Of a stretch of DNA of 64,000 nucleotides, positions 1 through 10,796 are shown piece after piece. Under the pieces are notes generated by a model that saw only the letters and a list, made by a program, of their open reading frames with translations, was not told where the DNA came from and did no database searches. Origin of the DNA: Notospermus geniculatus. Taxonomy: Eukaryota; Nemertea; Pilidiophora; Heteronemertea; Lineidae. The position numbers and the translations under genes are program-made. The stretch spans positions 180,055 to 244,054 of the forward strand of contig NMRB01000719.1 of assembly GCA_002633025.1 (NCBI GenBank), in the 5' to 3' direction. Position 1 is the first letter of the stretch. Every line of letters starts with the position of its first letter.

Positions 1-909
1 TCATGAAGACACAGGTAATGCAAAGATAAAAAGCAAAGCAAACAGCCAGAAAATTTGCAAAATTCTTTAACGAGGAACCCGCGCAACTTTTCATCACGAC
101 AGGGCGGCGCTGTCAGCGGTGCGACGTCAAAAACAGGTCAAAATGTCGCGTCACGACGTCCTTGACGCAGTGCAACAGCGACGTGACGTCAAAGAAAAGG
201 TACAACTGCTCACAGCGCCACCCAGTAGCAGTAGTTCTGCAGGTTCCTCATCACCAGCAAAATAACGGAGCTGGCAATGGCCACTCCTACCAGAAGTTCT
301 GATTCAGAAGTTGACAAGGGGCAAAATAGGTATTACCGATCCCTCCATTCAAAGTGAGATTGCAGTGCCTGAACCACTCTGAGGCAGTTCAGTAGCGTCG
401 TCTGGTCGGGTTTCTTTCGTAGAGAATCTTGTAGATCTGTCCTTCCAGGTATTGAGATGGTCGTGCGCACATTTCCACCCGCACCATTTGTTGAGAACAT
501 CGTCTCTGGTTTCAACCTGGCCTTCGGTACCATTATACCATTCTGTATTGTTGTCATTAGCAACAGCTTGATCATTATGAAGGTCTCCAGTGCGGCGAAG
601 GAGATGGAGGCGAAAAAGACAGAGCATAAGAAGTCTGAGAGGGCCCATCTAACCCGGATGTTGATCATTGTTAGTATTGCTTACGTCATTCTCTCTCTCC
701 CGTTCCGAATTTTTGATATCGTGTTTGATATCCCGGCTATAAAAGCCACATACGATATGTCAGACTCATCGGATTTCCTAAAGTTCAATATCGAATATTG
801 GTCCGTTGGTGTTCTTTGGAATGTGAATTATGCTGTTAATTTCTACCTCTATTGCATTGGGGGTGGACAGAAGTTTAGAAAGGACGTTAAATCTCTGTTT
901 ACTTGCTAA
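1..909 (+). CDS. Rhodopsin-like GPCR copy A, 3' part (exon 2 end and exon 3)
   Basis: Partial gene, cut by the left edge. Bases 1-14 match the end of exon 2 of the neighbouring copies (reading HEDT) and are followed by a GT donor at 15. Exon 3 runs 449-909 after a CAG acceptor, enters in phase 1 and ends in TAA. It encodes ECL2, TM5 (IIPF), a basic third loop with KKTEHKKSE, TM6 with SLPFR, and TM7 with NFYLY in the NPxxY position, then a very short tail ending in Cys. Its closest relatives are copies B-E in this window. The general form recalls peptide or FMRFamide-receptor-like class A GPCRs, but the ligand cannot be inferred. Exon 3 is open and looks functional; exon 1 and most of exon 2 lie outside the window. 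Confidence 0.85.
67..258 (+). repeat. R1 dispersed repeat, copy 1
   Basis: About 190 bp inside intron 2 of GPCR copy A. It shares with 2177-2392 (same orientation), 7022-7720 (opposite, interrupted) and 9498-9665 (opposite) the blocks GACAGGGCGGCGCT, GACGTCAAAAACAG, GTCACGACGTCCTTGACGCA and GCAGGTTCCTC. Read on the minus strand, one edge can be translated as EEPAEL in several copies. Confidence 0.75.
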
Positions 910-1688
910 GGAACCGTCGTAGGATGAGCCATGTCGTAAAGCTAATTTTTTATCGACTATCAAGAAAAGAAAGATCACTCACAAACTGTGGATAAAAACT
1001 CGCAAACCGCACCTGCCCACTGGTGGCATAGGCATTTATTCTCATAAATCGATCAATAACTTGCTGAATTCTGAGGCTGTTTCTTAGCCTTTGCCGGTCG
1101 CGTGGCCGGTAGCTTGATGATTGGCGCTGACCGCTGCTTCTGCTGCTGGTCGCTGGCAGAATGACGGCTGAAGCCTTCGGATTGCTGGCTGTTGGTTGTG
1201 TGGTGGGGATGATCAAAAGTTTGATCAGATCGACTGCGCCCGTGTGGGCGGCAGATGGCGGCAAGTGGTCGGTCGGTGGCTTGACGTTGGGCGGTGCTTG
1301 CCGTTCCTTGCCGCTGACTGCACTTGGACGGTCGGCAGTCTGATTCAGTGCCACGGCTGCTGCATGTCTGGTGGGTAGCATGATTAGCGATGACTGCAGC
1401 AGGCTGGCAGATGAGACCGAGGATCAAGGCAACTATTACGGTCATGAACAACAACAAAAACGTTGCCTAAGTGCATTGTCTTGAACTGCATACAATAGGG
1501 GAGGTGGTGCTGAAGTATTGGACGATTGGACGAGTGGTTGCCGGCTGCATGGCTATAACATTACATGTACATGTACATTATTTACAATAGTAATCATCAT
1601 TCATGACATTAAAATAAAACCTCCGGCACGTCTGTGAATAGCACACACGGTAGGCTACATGTGGTACAAAAGCATGATACATGACGAC
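910..1688. other. Intergenic, no gene recognised
   Basis: Between GPCR copy A and the first Rac-like gene. It has a GC-rich stretch (about 1090-1340) of repeated GGTCG/GGCGG/GCTG words that keeps several frames open by composition, and short ACATGTAC runs near 1562. I see no splice-consistent exon. Confidence 0.5.
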
Positions 1689-2633
1689 TCAAAGAAGCTC
1701 ACATCTGTTGACCGCCTTCTTCGTCTTCGGGGAGAGAACAGCTCGTATTGCCTCATCAAACACTTGTTTTACCCCGTGCATAGTCCTAGCAGAACACTCC
1801 AAATACTTCACCGCCCCGATCTTTCTTGCCAAAGCTGAACCTTGCTCATGCTTTAAAGGAGCTTCTTTGTTGTTTTTTAGTTCGTTTAAAGTCACCTTGT
1901 CATCCCGAAGATCCGATTTGGTTCCAACTAGAATGACTGGGACGTCAGGAGAGAAGTGTCGGACTTCAGGCCCCCATTTCTCTTTAACGTTGATGAAAGA
2001 AGCGGGTGACGAGAGTGAGAAGCAAATAAGAAAGACGTCCTGAAATGAGACAGGTAGGAGATACAGAGAAGGTAAATAAGATATGGTGTGTAGTCATGCT
2101 TGTTACTTGTGAAGGACATTTAAATCTCAAACGATGTGCATAGGCCTACATACATGGTGTCGACGGGAATGCTGACTAATGAGGAGCCCGCATAACATTT
2201 TATGCCGACAGGGCGGCGCTACGAGCGGTTGGACAGAAGACGTCAAAAACAGAGCAAAGCAACGCAATGACGTTGCGTCACGACGTCCTTGACGCAGCGC
2301 AACACGGACGAAACGTCGAAAAAATGTAGGCCAACACAATCGCTCACAGCACCTTACAGTAGTGGTAGTTCAGCAGGTTCCTCCTCTTGGTACGTGCAGG
2401 CTACTTACAGTATTCGGGTAGGAGAGTGGTCGGAGCCTGTCATAATCTCCTTGCCCTGCTGTATCCCACAGACCCAGAGAGACTGGTACCCCCTCGAACA
2501 TCAGCTTAGTGGTGTAGTTATCAAACACTGTTGGAATGTGTTCTTCTTTGAACTTGTTCGTGGAAAAACTTATGAGTAGACACGTTTTGCCAACCATTCC
2601 ATCACCGACAACCACGCATTTAATCTGCCTCAT
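1689..2633 (-). CDS. Rac/Rho-family small GTPase 1
   Basis: Two exons on the minus strand: 2633-2409 (75 codons) and 2039-1689, with GTAAGT donor, TTTCAG acceptor and a phase-0 intron; 191 residues. The start at 2633 (MRQIKC) is chosen because it gives the canonical Rac N-terminus, although the frame stays open to an ATG at 2735. Visible motifs: P-loop GDGMVGKT, switch I IPTVFDNY, switch [27 protein letters not shown] (G4), ECSA (G5) and C-terminal CELL, a geranylgeranylation-type CAAX. Rac/Cdc42 proteins are membrane-attached switches for actin signalling. Oddities: Met replaces Ala at the position after Gly12, and Gly replaces Glu62 next to the retained catalytic Gln61. The intron contains an R1 repeat. 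It lies between GPCR copies A and B. Confidence 0.9.
2177..2392 (+). repeat. R1 dispersed repeat, copy 2 (intron of GTPase 1)
   Basis: Same blocks as 67-258, in the same orientation on the plus strand. It fills most of the single intron of the minus-strand GTPase and ends about 16 bp from its splice donor. Confidence 0.75.
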
Positions 2634-2739
2634 GACGTCAGCAGTCTCTGCAGTGGGTGGTCTGACGTCATTAACGTCATCCACGTAAGTTTTAAACGAC
2701 ATCTTAGAGATTGAAATGTTCATCGGCAGCAGCAATCAC

Positions 2740-3790
2740 CAAGAAACGAATTTGGGACGATGACTGTCGAGGAATGGTCGCAGTGTTGATACCCTCCGAT
2801 CTCCCCTAAATGAGAATGACGATCGGTTTAGAGACTTCTGTACGGCCGAAATCTGGTCTGTAGGTTTCCGTCATGCAAACGTTCCTTAATCCCTTTGCCT
2901 CCGTCTAGCTATTAATCACTTTGGATAATCAGCAGCCTAGGAAAAAAGAGTTCTAGAATGAGCCCGACGGGTCCACTATGGGCTGATTTCGGTAGGAAAC
3001 AAGCCATTTTCGGTGTGTGGCCAGCTCCCACCTGTCCACACACCCACACCGGGTGTATCTTCGGACGAAAGAATGACGGATCTTACCTTCTGAAAGACGC
3101 AGAAACCTTCCAGTGAGTTGTGACCAGACAAGCCAGCTATCACAATGAATGTCTGCCTTGTTTTTCCTCGTCATCTATAAACATGATCAAGCAAGTCCCA
3201 CTCCTAGATAGCCAAACATTGCGCTTCCGGGTTTTTAAACAAACCTGCTTACGTCCTACTCGAAAATATTTAACATGCATAGGTGCTGACCAAAGTTTAC
3301 CCCTCTGTGACGAATGAAATAAATGTGGGTCAGATTTTGGTGTCAAGTAAGTGGTCGTCTCACCTTTTGGTAAAGTTCGTCATGATAAGGAGTAAGAAAT
3401 CGATAATCAAGAATGTTTCGGCAAACACGATATCTTTGAAAAAAGTGAGTGGGTTAGTTATTCTTCTAGGTTCTATCAGAAGTAGGCCCTTCTTCATCAG
3501 TATTATCAATATCACCGAAGATAAGTTCTGCGTTAAAATGATATTTTTTTCGTATTATCTTGTGGTTTGGTTTGAGAAACATGTCATCAATATTGTCATA
3601 AACTTATCAAATTGATATTTTCATGATATTGTATAAAAAAGAACGATTACATCTGTCGATTGAAACTCGAAACGGTATGTGCATGCATATTCCAAATGAT
3701 CGCCTGAGGCCGGGTAGAGTAATCATTAAATATGTTTACTATCCTGTTCCAACCACACTTCAAGCAAACATCAGGCTGGTCACACTCAGG
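2740..3790. other. Intergenic; upstream duplication block of GPCR B
   Basis: No gene seen. About 3475-3790 is recognisably related to the DNA upstream of copy C (about 6864-6888 plus 7725-7930). Shared words include AGAAGTAGGCCCTTCTTCA, a TTTTTTCGTAT block and a CATATCAAATTGAT-like block. The duplication unit of the receptor cluster therefore extends well upstream of exon 1. Confidence 0.55.
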
Positions 3791-3865
3791 CATCGCATGC
3801 ACTTCATGTCGTCTAAGTGGTGCAGTGATAATCTCTGAGGTTGTGGGTTCGATTCTTGACGTATC
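3790..3865 (+). repeat. tRNA-derived (SINE-like) block upstream of GPCR B
   Basis: Contains an A-box-like AAGTGGTGCAGTG and a B-box-like TGGGTTCGATTC only about 20 bp apart, closer than in a functional tRNA gene. It looks like a tRNA-derived sequence with an internal deletion. The same shortened form recurs at 8025-8090, 16985-17040 and 18925-18980. Confidence 0.6.
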
Positions 3866-3887
3866 TCTCAGGTGATTCAGAGAGTTA

Positions 3888-4256
3888 AGGGCGGTTTACA
3901 CTAGGTTGCACCAAGTTGCAAGTTGCTGCAACCTGCAACTTGTTGCAAACCGCCTAGGACGGTTTACACATAGAAAAATTGATGCAACATCCAGCGTGAT
4001 CGAGTTGCAACAAATTGCATGCCCGTTTACACATGCAACTTTTATGCAACTTTTTGGTCTCATCAGGTTTATGCAACAAGTTGCATGAAGTTGCATATGA
4101 AAAGTTGCATAACGGGCCTTAAGGCTAAGAATCCATTCACGCGATTTTCTTGCCGCAGACGCTCGAAAGCATTGTTTGTTTCCGCCGCGTTGGTCCTGGA
4201 CAAAGGATGCGACATCGCGCGGCACGAAAATCGCGTGAATGGATTCTTAGCCTTAG
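3888..4256. repeat. TGCAAC-rich repeat plus short foldback element
   Basis: 3888-4120 is packed with GTTGCA/TGCAAC words and has CGGTTTACAC near one end repeated internally. 4123-4256 is a hairpin: GGCTAAGAATCCATTCACGC near 4126 is mirrored at about 4232-4252. Both separate the tRNA-like block from the conserved proximal upstream block of copy B. Confidence 0.65.
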
Positions 4257-4370
4257 GCTTACTCTCCCTGGCGATCGGTCAGCAGTGACTCCGGTTTCTT
4301 CCTCCAAACAGCTTTTCGGGAACAAAAAGTGGTACTCCATAATATTCTTTTGCCTTCTGCAGCCGTAATC

Positions 4371-4432
4371 GTATCTGATTTAGCGCCCTCTGTAGAGAGA
4401 GACAGAAACTTGTATCCACTTGGTTTATATAA
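4371..4432 (+). promoter_or_regulatory. Conserved proximal upstream block of the GPCR family
   Basis: TTTAGCGCCCTCTGTAGAGA at about 4378 matches the segment before copy E (about 19120-19147) and more loosely that before copy D (about 17100-17127). A TATA-like TTTATATAAT follows at 4423, about 20 bp before the ATG. Promoter or 5'UTR function is inferred from conservation only. Confidence 0.4.
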
Positions 4433-4450
4433 TACCATCTGTGGAAAACA

Positions 4451-6372
4451 ATGGCGTACACGAATATGACGACAACCACATGGACAGGTCTAGAGACGTC
4501 TGGAGACAACACTTCTGCACTAGGAATATCCAGAGACAAACGCTATCTCATGATTGCCTTTTACGTGTTATTTTATGGAACGAATGACCTCCTCGTTCTC
4601 TTTGGTATCCCAGGCAACACGATGTCATTTTTGATCACGACCAAGAAAGCCAACAGAAAGATCTCAACTTGTGTCTACATGTCGGCCTTGTCTGTGGCGG
4701 ATAATATCATGTGCTCCACCAACTTGATCGGCACTATTTGTGTTAATTGGGATTACTCGAGGGACTGGCCTCATAAGTCTCATATCTTGATGTAAGTAGC
4801 GAATACTACATGTAATGGACACACCTTTTCCCCCACCAACAAACTTAAACTCCCTACGCAGTTGTGTACCGCGCCCCCTTCGGTTTACCCGCTCTCCACA
4901 ACTGCTTAACTTCGTAAAATTCGCCGCTTTCGGTCAACAGATGGCGCTGAGAGAGTCGACCAATGAGAGCACCGAGCAACCGGTAACCAAGCTGGCCTGA
5001 GACACTTTTTCATTGGCCGAGCGGTTCGTAGCCATGGTAGCACAAGAACATCCGTTGCCAACGAAGCCAAACAGTTCTGAAAGTAGCGTGCTGATAGGCT
5101 GTAAAACTCGCGCCAGGCCCAGACGCCATCTGTTGACCGAACGCGGCGAATTTTACGAAGTTAAGCAGTTGTGGAGAGCGGGTAAACCGAAGGGAGCGCG
5201 GTACACAACTGCGTAGAGAGTTTACAACAAACTTAACTCATGCAATTTCAATGTGTTCTTCCAGCACTATCTACTATCTGGCCTTCGCATCGGGTATGAC
5301 ATCTGGTTTGATTCTGGCTGCGATGTCCGTCGACCGATTGGTGGCAGTCTGGGAGCCGATGAAGGCTGCTGAACGCTGTACGGTATCCAAGGCACGGACG
5401 TGTATCGTCATTATCGCAAGCCTCCTCGTCGTTATTAACTTGAACGTGTTCTTCACCTACAAGTACTTCGTTCATAAGGACACAGGTATTGAAAATGACA
5501 TCTGGAACATCCTTCCCGTATAACGACGTCATGTCGCCATACGGCAAGAAAAACCCTGTTGATCTTGATTTGATTTGACTGCGGACAGAAGTCGCCATCT
5601 TGAATCCTCGGAAGAGCTGATTCAAAGACCTCTTGTTCTGTGGGCAGTGTCTCTTCACTGAGGGTAGCCTATAGTAGGCATAACTACATGTACTACAGAT
5701 GGATAGAATTTAGATGCGGAACCGGTCCATGTATTTGGGCATATCGCCAGGGTGGAAATAGGCCCCGAATCCAGTTCTGGCCATGGTTCGTTGGTCTTCG
5801 TCTCCGCCAACCCGGTGAATCTTGGCAGTGGCTGCTCCACTAGAGGGTTGAGCCAACGCCGCCTGCTGCCTGTATGGTGCATAACGACCGTGAATCATTT
5901 GTATTTTGCAGGTATTGAGGCGGTCGTGCGAACATTTCCACCCGCACCATTTGTTGAGAACATCGTTTCTGGTTTCAACCTGGCCTTCGGTACCATTATA
6001 CCATTCTGTATTGTTGTCATTAGCAACAGCCTGATCATTATGAAGGTCTCCAGTGCGGCGAAGGAGATGGAGGCGAAAAAGACAGAGCATAAGAAGTCTG
6101 AGAGGGCCCATCTAACCCGGATGTTGATCATTGTTAGTATTGCTTACGTCATTCTTTCTCTCCCGTTCCGAATTTTTGATATCGTGTTTGATATCCCGGC
6201 TATAAAAGCCACATACGACATGTCAGACTCGTACACCTTTCTGAAATTCAATGTTGAATATTGGTCGGTCGGAGTTTTGTGGAATGCAAATTATGCTGTT
6301 AACTTCTACCTCTATTGCATTGGCGGTGGAAAGAAGTTTAGAAATGACGTTAAATCTCTTTTTACCTGCTAA
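4451..6372 (+). CDS. Rhodopsin-like GPCR copy B (intact)
   Basis: Three exons, 4451-4791, 5265-5485 and 5912-6372 (phases 2 and 1, all GT-AG), 340 residues. The N-terminus has NMT and NTS glycosylation sequons. TM1 is about residues 33-62 (GIPGN), TM2 about 72-97 (LSVAD), TM3 about 112-136 followed by DRL at 137-139 in the DRY position. TM4 is about 159-179, TM5 about 205-229 with IIPF, TM6 has SLPFR, and TM7 has NFYLY in place of NPxxY. The tail is only about 15 residues and ends in Cys. There is no Cys at the 3.25 position and none in ECL2, so the usual disulfide is absent. Class A membership is clear; ligand and G protein are unknown. An AATAAA follows at 6753. Intron 1 carries a foldback element. 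Confidence 0.9.
4848..5225. mobile_element. Foldback MITE in intron 1 of GPCR B
   Basis: Long terminal inverted repeats: ACGCAGTTGTGTACCGCGC near the left end is mirrored as GCGCGGTACACAACTGCGT at the right, and the arms extend over 100 bp each. AACAAACTT stands on both flanks, a plausible 9-bp target duplication. It lies within otherwise alignable GPCR intron sequence (compare copy C), so it inserted after the duplication. Confidence 0.8.
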
Positions 6373-6752
6373 AGCAACTGTAGCAGGAAGGAGACGCTGC
6401 CTCAGTGTTCTGTCGTCATGGTCACCGATTCTGTTCTCTGAGAATCAGGCGAGAATGACGACGAATCAAGAGAGATTATGGACTAGAAAGCTAAATTCGG
6501 CCGATCTGTTGGCGCTGGGGTCGCTTTATGGGTCAACATGGTCAACTGCAGGAGTAGCTTGGTTTGAATACACCCACCTTCCTTTACCTCCTCAGCAAGT
6601 CGGAGAGACCTACCCAACTTGCAGAGAAATGGAAGAGAGTGTGTATAAAAACACTACACATCGAAACCAACCCTTTGCGATAAGGTACACAAAATTATCG
6701 AAAGTGATGCTAAGCTAACACCTTTATATATTGTATTTAATTTTCTTTCTTT

Positions 6753-6758
6753 AATAAA
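6753..6758 (+). terminator. Poly(A) signal, GPCR B
   Basis: AATAAA about 380 bp after the copy B stop codon. Confidence 0.5.
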
Positions 6759-6890
6759 TCTTCTTAAACTAAAACTATGCTAAGTCCGTCGTGATAAGAG
6801 GTGAAAAAGTCGACCAATGATAAGGTAGCCTATGTTTTATCTGACAGTTAGTGTTTCTCCTTTTAGAAGTAGGCCCTTCTTCAACTCATA

Positions 6891-7052
6891 ATGAGTCATG
6901 AGTTTCCGCACAGCCCCCGAAACGCCAACGCGGACATCTATCGCACCAAGGTGGCATCAAACAATGGGATTGACGTTCGCGATGACTTGACGGAGGCTTT
7001 GCGAAAACTCTCTATTATCGAAGAGGGACCAACAGAACTACCGCCACTGTGA
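6891..7052 (+). CDS. Short ORF (53 aa) ending inside an R1 repeat
   Basis: ATG at 6891, TGA at 7050-7052; acidic and hydrophilic, with no recognised domain. Its C-terminal EEGPTEL.PL aligns with the translation of other R1 copies on the same strand (EEPAEL in the minus reading of 67-258 and 2177-2392). It may be the 3' end of a repetitive retrosequence rather than a host gene. A CTTTTAG acceptor-like site lies just upstream. Not homologous to anything I recognise. Confidence 0.3.
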   Translation: MSHEFPHSPRNANADIYRTKVASNNGIDVRDDLTEALRKLSIIEEGPTELPPL

Positions 7053-7164
7053 GCGCTCTCAAAGCGGTTCCACAGGACCTTTTTCGAGACGCCTGTGTTG
7101 CACTACGTCAACGACGTCGTGACGCGACGTCATTACGTTGCTTTGCTCTGTTTTTGACGTCTTA

Positions 7165-7660
7165 AGCCCCGTTTAAGCAAGGTTCATTGGCACACGGATC
7201 CGATCCGTTTCCAGTCCGTTTGCCCCAAGTTTTCCGGATACGACAACGCTGAAGTCCATTTGATAGATTTTTTACGGACCTGAACCGGACCAATTCCGTG
7301 TGCCAATGAACCTTGCTTTATACAGAGCACGGATTGCGGTCCGGCATCCGGCATACGGTTACGGCCTCCGGAACGGGAATGCGGCTTGTCGTTCCAACAG
7401 GATACGGTGAACGGGCACGGTTTTCTCGACGGCAGCGAATCGTGATAATCGCCTTCTTCACGTGGTATTAAAACAGTGCGCTGATTGGTCCAGGACCGTC
7501 CGGCGTTGCGGCGACCGTACAGGAATTGCTCTGAAGGCATTCAATGCGGCGCGGCGTCCGGGCACCGGAAAACGGTTATAAGAAAATACATTGAGGCATT
7601 CTGGACGGAAAACGCACACCGGATGCCGGACCGCAAACCGTGCTCTGTATAAACGGGGCT
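7165..7660. mobile_element. Harbinger-type MITE (outer) inserted in R1
   Basis: Terminal inverted repeats AGCCCCGTTTA / TAAACGGGGCT extend, after removing the inner element, into ATACAGAGCACGG and GCGGTCCGGCATCCGG. It is flanked by TTA at 7162-7164 and 7661-7663. The 3-bp TTA duplication is the PIF/Harbinger signature. No coding capacity. Confidence 0.85.
7176..7317. mobile_element. Harbinger-type MITE (inner, element X)
   Basis: 142 bp with inverted ends AGCAAGGTTCATTGGCACAC / TGCCAATGAACCTTGCT, flanked by TTA at 7173-7175 and 7318-7320. It interrupts the left inverted repeat of the outer element. Excising it restores that arm. Truncated relatives lie in both arms of the terminal palindrome (about 62255-62392). 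Confidence 0.85.
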
Positions 7661-8024
7661 TTACAACCGTTCGGGGCGCCGACCTGTCGGGATGAGAAGT
7701 TATGCAGGTTCCCCATATACCGGTACCTGTTCAGCTATGATCACCAAAAACACGTTCTGTGTGAAAATCCTGATCTTCTTTTTTCGTATCCCTTTGGTCT
7801 TAGAAAGTGTTTCATCATTGGATACCGTAGTCATGAACATATCAAATTGATGGATTTATGATATTGTAGAAAACAGAATGACCGCACAACGAACTCGATT
7901 CCATAGGCCTAATCTAAATAATCGCCTAAGGCCTTGCCAAGAATTATTGTTAATGGGTTTATTATCCCGTTCCACCCCCCAAGCTATATAGTCTCGTCAG
8001 GCATCGCAGGATCACACACGACAA

Positions 8025-8090
8025 GTTCTCCGAGTGAAGCTGCAGAAATCTCCAAAGTCTTGTATTCGATTCTCGGATACATCCTTCAGG
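8025..8090 (+). repeat. tRNA-derived block upstream of GPCR C
   Basis: Degenerate version of the 3790-3865 block (B-box-like GTATTCGATTCTCGGA), in the same relative position and orientation before exon 1. Confidence 0.5.
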
Positions 8091-8996
8091 TGATTGGCAG
8101 TGTCTCTTCACGCTAAGCTGGCCAACAGTAACTCTCGTTCCCACCTACAAATCGCTTTTCGGAGGTAACTAGCGTTGCTCGGTACGTCGTGGCTACCGCA
8201 GTCGTATCTTCAGATCCCTCAACTCAAGAGAAAGAGAAAAGGTGGGGGTCAAGGGTCAAGGGTGGGGGTCAATGTTCGACACATTTTTCTGAGGGAAACA
8301 ATGACGTACACCAATGTGACGACAACGTGGACCGGCCCACAAGAGACGTCTGGAGACAACACATCGGTATCACCAGGGATACCTGGGTACCTCACGGTTA
8401 TCTTCTATATCGTACGTCACGGTACAAACGGCTTCATCGTTCTCTTTGGTATCCCAGGCAACATGATATCATTATTCATCACGACCAAGAAAGCCAACAG
8501 AAAGATCTCGACTTGTGTCTACATGTCGGCCTTGTCTGTGGCTGATAATGTCATGTGCTCCACAAACCTGCTCGGTAATATCTGTGTTAATTGGGATTAC
8601 TCGAGGGACTGGCCTCACAAATCTCATATCTTATGATGTAAGTATATGCTAGGCCTGGTATCTGTAATTCTACACTCGTTTTACCAATGCCGCAACAACA
8701 AACTTTACCCCCATTTCAATATGTTCTTTCAGAACTCTCTTTTATCTGGCCTTCGCATCCGGTATGACATCTGGTTTGATTCTGGCTGCGATGTCCGTCG
8801 ACCGATTGGTGGCAGTCTGGGAGCCGATGAAGGCTGCTGAACGCTGTACGGTATCCAAGGCACGGACGTGTATCGTCATTATTGCAAGCCTCCTCGTCGT
8901 TATTAACTTGAACGTGTTCTTCACCTACAAATACTTCGTTCATAAGGACACAGGTATTGACACGACGCATTCAGCGGAAACTTCCTGAATGACTTA

Positions 8997-9467
8997 AGCA
9001 TGCAGCACACTGGCCGCCAACTTCGGCGTCCAGAAGCGTTCGACTGAACGCCTCTCGACGCCAGAGCTGGCTGCCAGTGGATCCTGGTGAGACTGAGCAC
9101 AACTGCCCAAACTTGGCGTTCAGTGGCATCTTTTCGGGCCACTTGCGCGACAATTACCAGTGCTGCCATCTTCATTCAGGCTGCAATTTTGAAATCATGT
9201 GACATCAAGACGCAAGCTGATTCGCCAAAGACTCGCCGCCGACCTCCAAGTCTGGCTGCCATCGGTAGCACACTTGGCTGCTTCGGGAGTTCACAGGCGT
9301 TCACTGGCGTCCAAAATCAAACATGTTTGATATCTGGAGTTCAGTGGCGTCGGGCGGCGTTCTCCAGATTCCAGTCGTATCACACTGGGGATTTTTTTGG
9401 CGTTCGGACATTGGCGTCGAAAAAACGCCTCTGGACGCCGAAGTTGGCGGCCAGTGTGCTGCATGCT
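8997..9467. mobile_element. Harbinger-type MITE in intron 2 of GPCR C
   Basis: 471 bp. Ends AGCATGCAGCACACTGG / CCAGTGTGCTGCATGCT are inverted repeats continuing into GCCAACTTCGGCGTCCAGA. TTA flanks at 8994-8996 and 9468-9470. Confidence 0.85.
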
Positions 9468-9497
9468 TTAGCCCTAAATTACATGTACTACGTAGAG

Positions 9498-9665
9498 TGG
9501 AACCTGCAGAATTTCCGCTGTTGCTGGGCAGCAGGTTTCCTTTTTCCGACGTTTTGTCTCTGTTGCACTGCGTCAAGGACGTCGTGACGCGACGTCATTG
9601 CATCGCTTTCTCTGTTTTGAGTCTTCGGCCGCACCGCTAGCGGCACCGGCCTGTCGGGATACTCT
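9498..9665 (-). repeat. R1 dispersed repeat, copy 4
   Basis: Opposite orientation to copies 1-2; shares GTCAAGGACGTCGTGACGCG and the CCTGTCGGGAT edge. Confidence 0.7.
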
Positions 9666-10293
9666 CCAAAACGTAAGGTAGACGTAGGACACCGGTTCAT
9701 CAATTCGGGCACAAAGAGGCCCGGAAACCAGTTCTGGCGGTGGGGTATTGGTGTTCATGACCGCCACTGGTGGTACATGTAGGCCTAGGCTACATGTCCA
9801 CCGAAAATCAAGTCGAGCTCCTCTATTTACAGGTATTGAGGCGGTTGTGCGCACATTTCCACCCGCACCATTTGTTGAGAACATCGTCTCTGGTTTCAAC
9901 CTGGCCTTCGGTACCATTATACCATTCTGTATTGTTGTCATTAGCAACAGCCTGATCATTATGAAGGTCTCCAGTGCGGCGAAGGAGATGGAGGCGAAAA
10001 AGACAGAGCATAAGAAGTCTGAGAGGGCCCATCTAACCCGGATGTTGATCATTGTTAGTATTGCTTACGTCATTCTCTCCCTACCGTTCCGAATTTTCGA
10101 GATCGTGTTTGATATCCCGGCTATAAAAGCCACATACGACATGTCAGACTCGTACATCTTTCTGAAATTCAATGTTGAATATTGGTCTGTTGGATTTTTA
10201 TGGAATGCAAATTATGCTGTTAACTTTTACCTCTATTGCATTGGCGGTGGACGGAAGTTTAGAAATGACGTTAAATCTCTGTTGACGTGCTAA

Positions 10294-10796
10294 GCAACCG
10301 TAATATGCATCGGCAGCTGGATGAGAGACGAAATACGGTACACATATTCTCTGGGAATCGGGCAATATTCAAATGGCGACAGAATCAAGAGAGATTTCGA
10401 TTGATTTCGTTCGATAAACGATGCTTGCAAATCAGCCGATATCAAAACTGTTGACACTCATACTGTGATCCGGTCCCTCAATGGGTCAATACTGAGTCGC
10501 TTGGTTCGAATACACATTCACATTCCTATATCTCCCTAGCAAGTTGGGGAGAGGTCGATCCAATTGTCAGAGAAATTTAGGATTGTGTGTATAACATGGA
10601 GGCGTATACACAAGGAAAAAACCCAATATGATCACGAATAGTTATCCTGTTTTGGTTTCCCCACAATCACGATTTTCCTAACTGTTGCGTTTTTTCTGGG
10701 ACACCCTGTAGAATGTTTCTAAACCACAAAGTTAACTGGGTACGGATCTAGCCATGGCATTACTTTGAACAAGCCATCGATCAGGTACCCACATTA
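10294..10796. other. Intergenic 3' of GPCR C
   Basis: Resembles the 3' flank of copy B in places (GAATCAAGAGAGATT), so the duplication unit continues past the stop. No gene seen. Confidence 0.45.

Larger units (their letters stand above)
7022..7720 (-). repeat. R1 repeat copy 3, split by a nested MITE
   Basis: 7022-7164 and 7661-7720 together reconstruct one R1 copy in opposite orientation to copies 1-2. The parts are separated exactly by the 7165-7660 element and its TTA duplication. Confidence 0.75.
8301..10293 (+). pseudogene. GPCR copy C, probably disabled in exon 1
   Basis: Exons 8301-8637, 8733-8953 and 9833-10293 align with copy B. At the end of exon 1, copy C has TTATGAT before the donor where B has TTGAT. 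These two extra bases place TGA in frame at 8634-8636, and the exon would end in phase 1 rather than 2. Exons 2 and 3 are intact, with DRL, IIPF, SLPFR and NFYLY motifs. Intron 2 holds a TTA-flanked MITE and an R1 copy. Either the copy is a recent pseudogene, an alternative donor is used, or the insertion is an assembly error. Exon 3 remains as conserved as in the intact copies. Confidence 0.7.
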
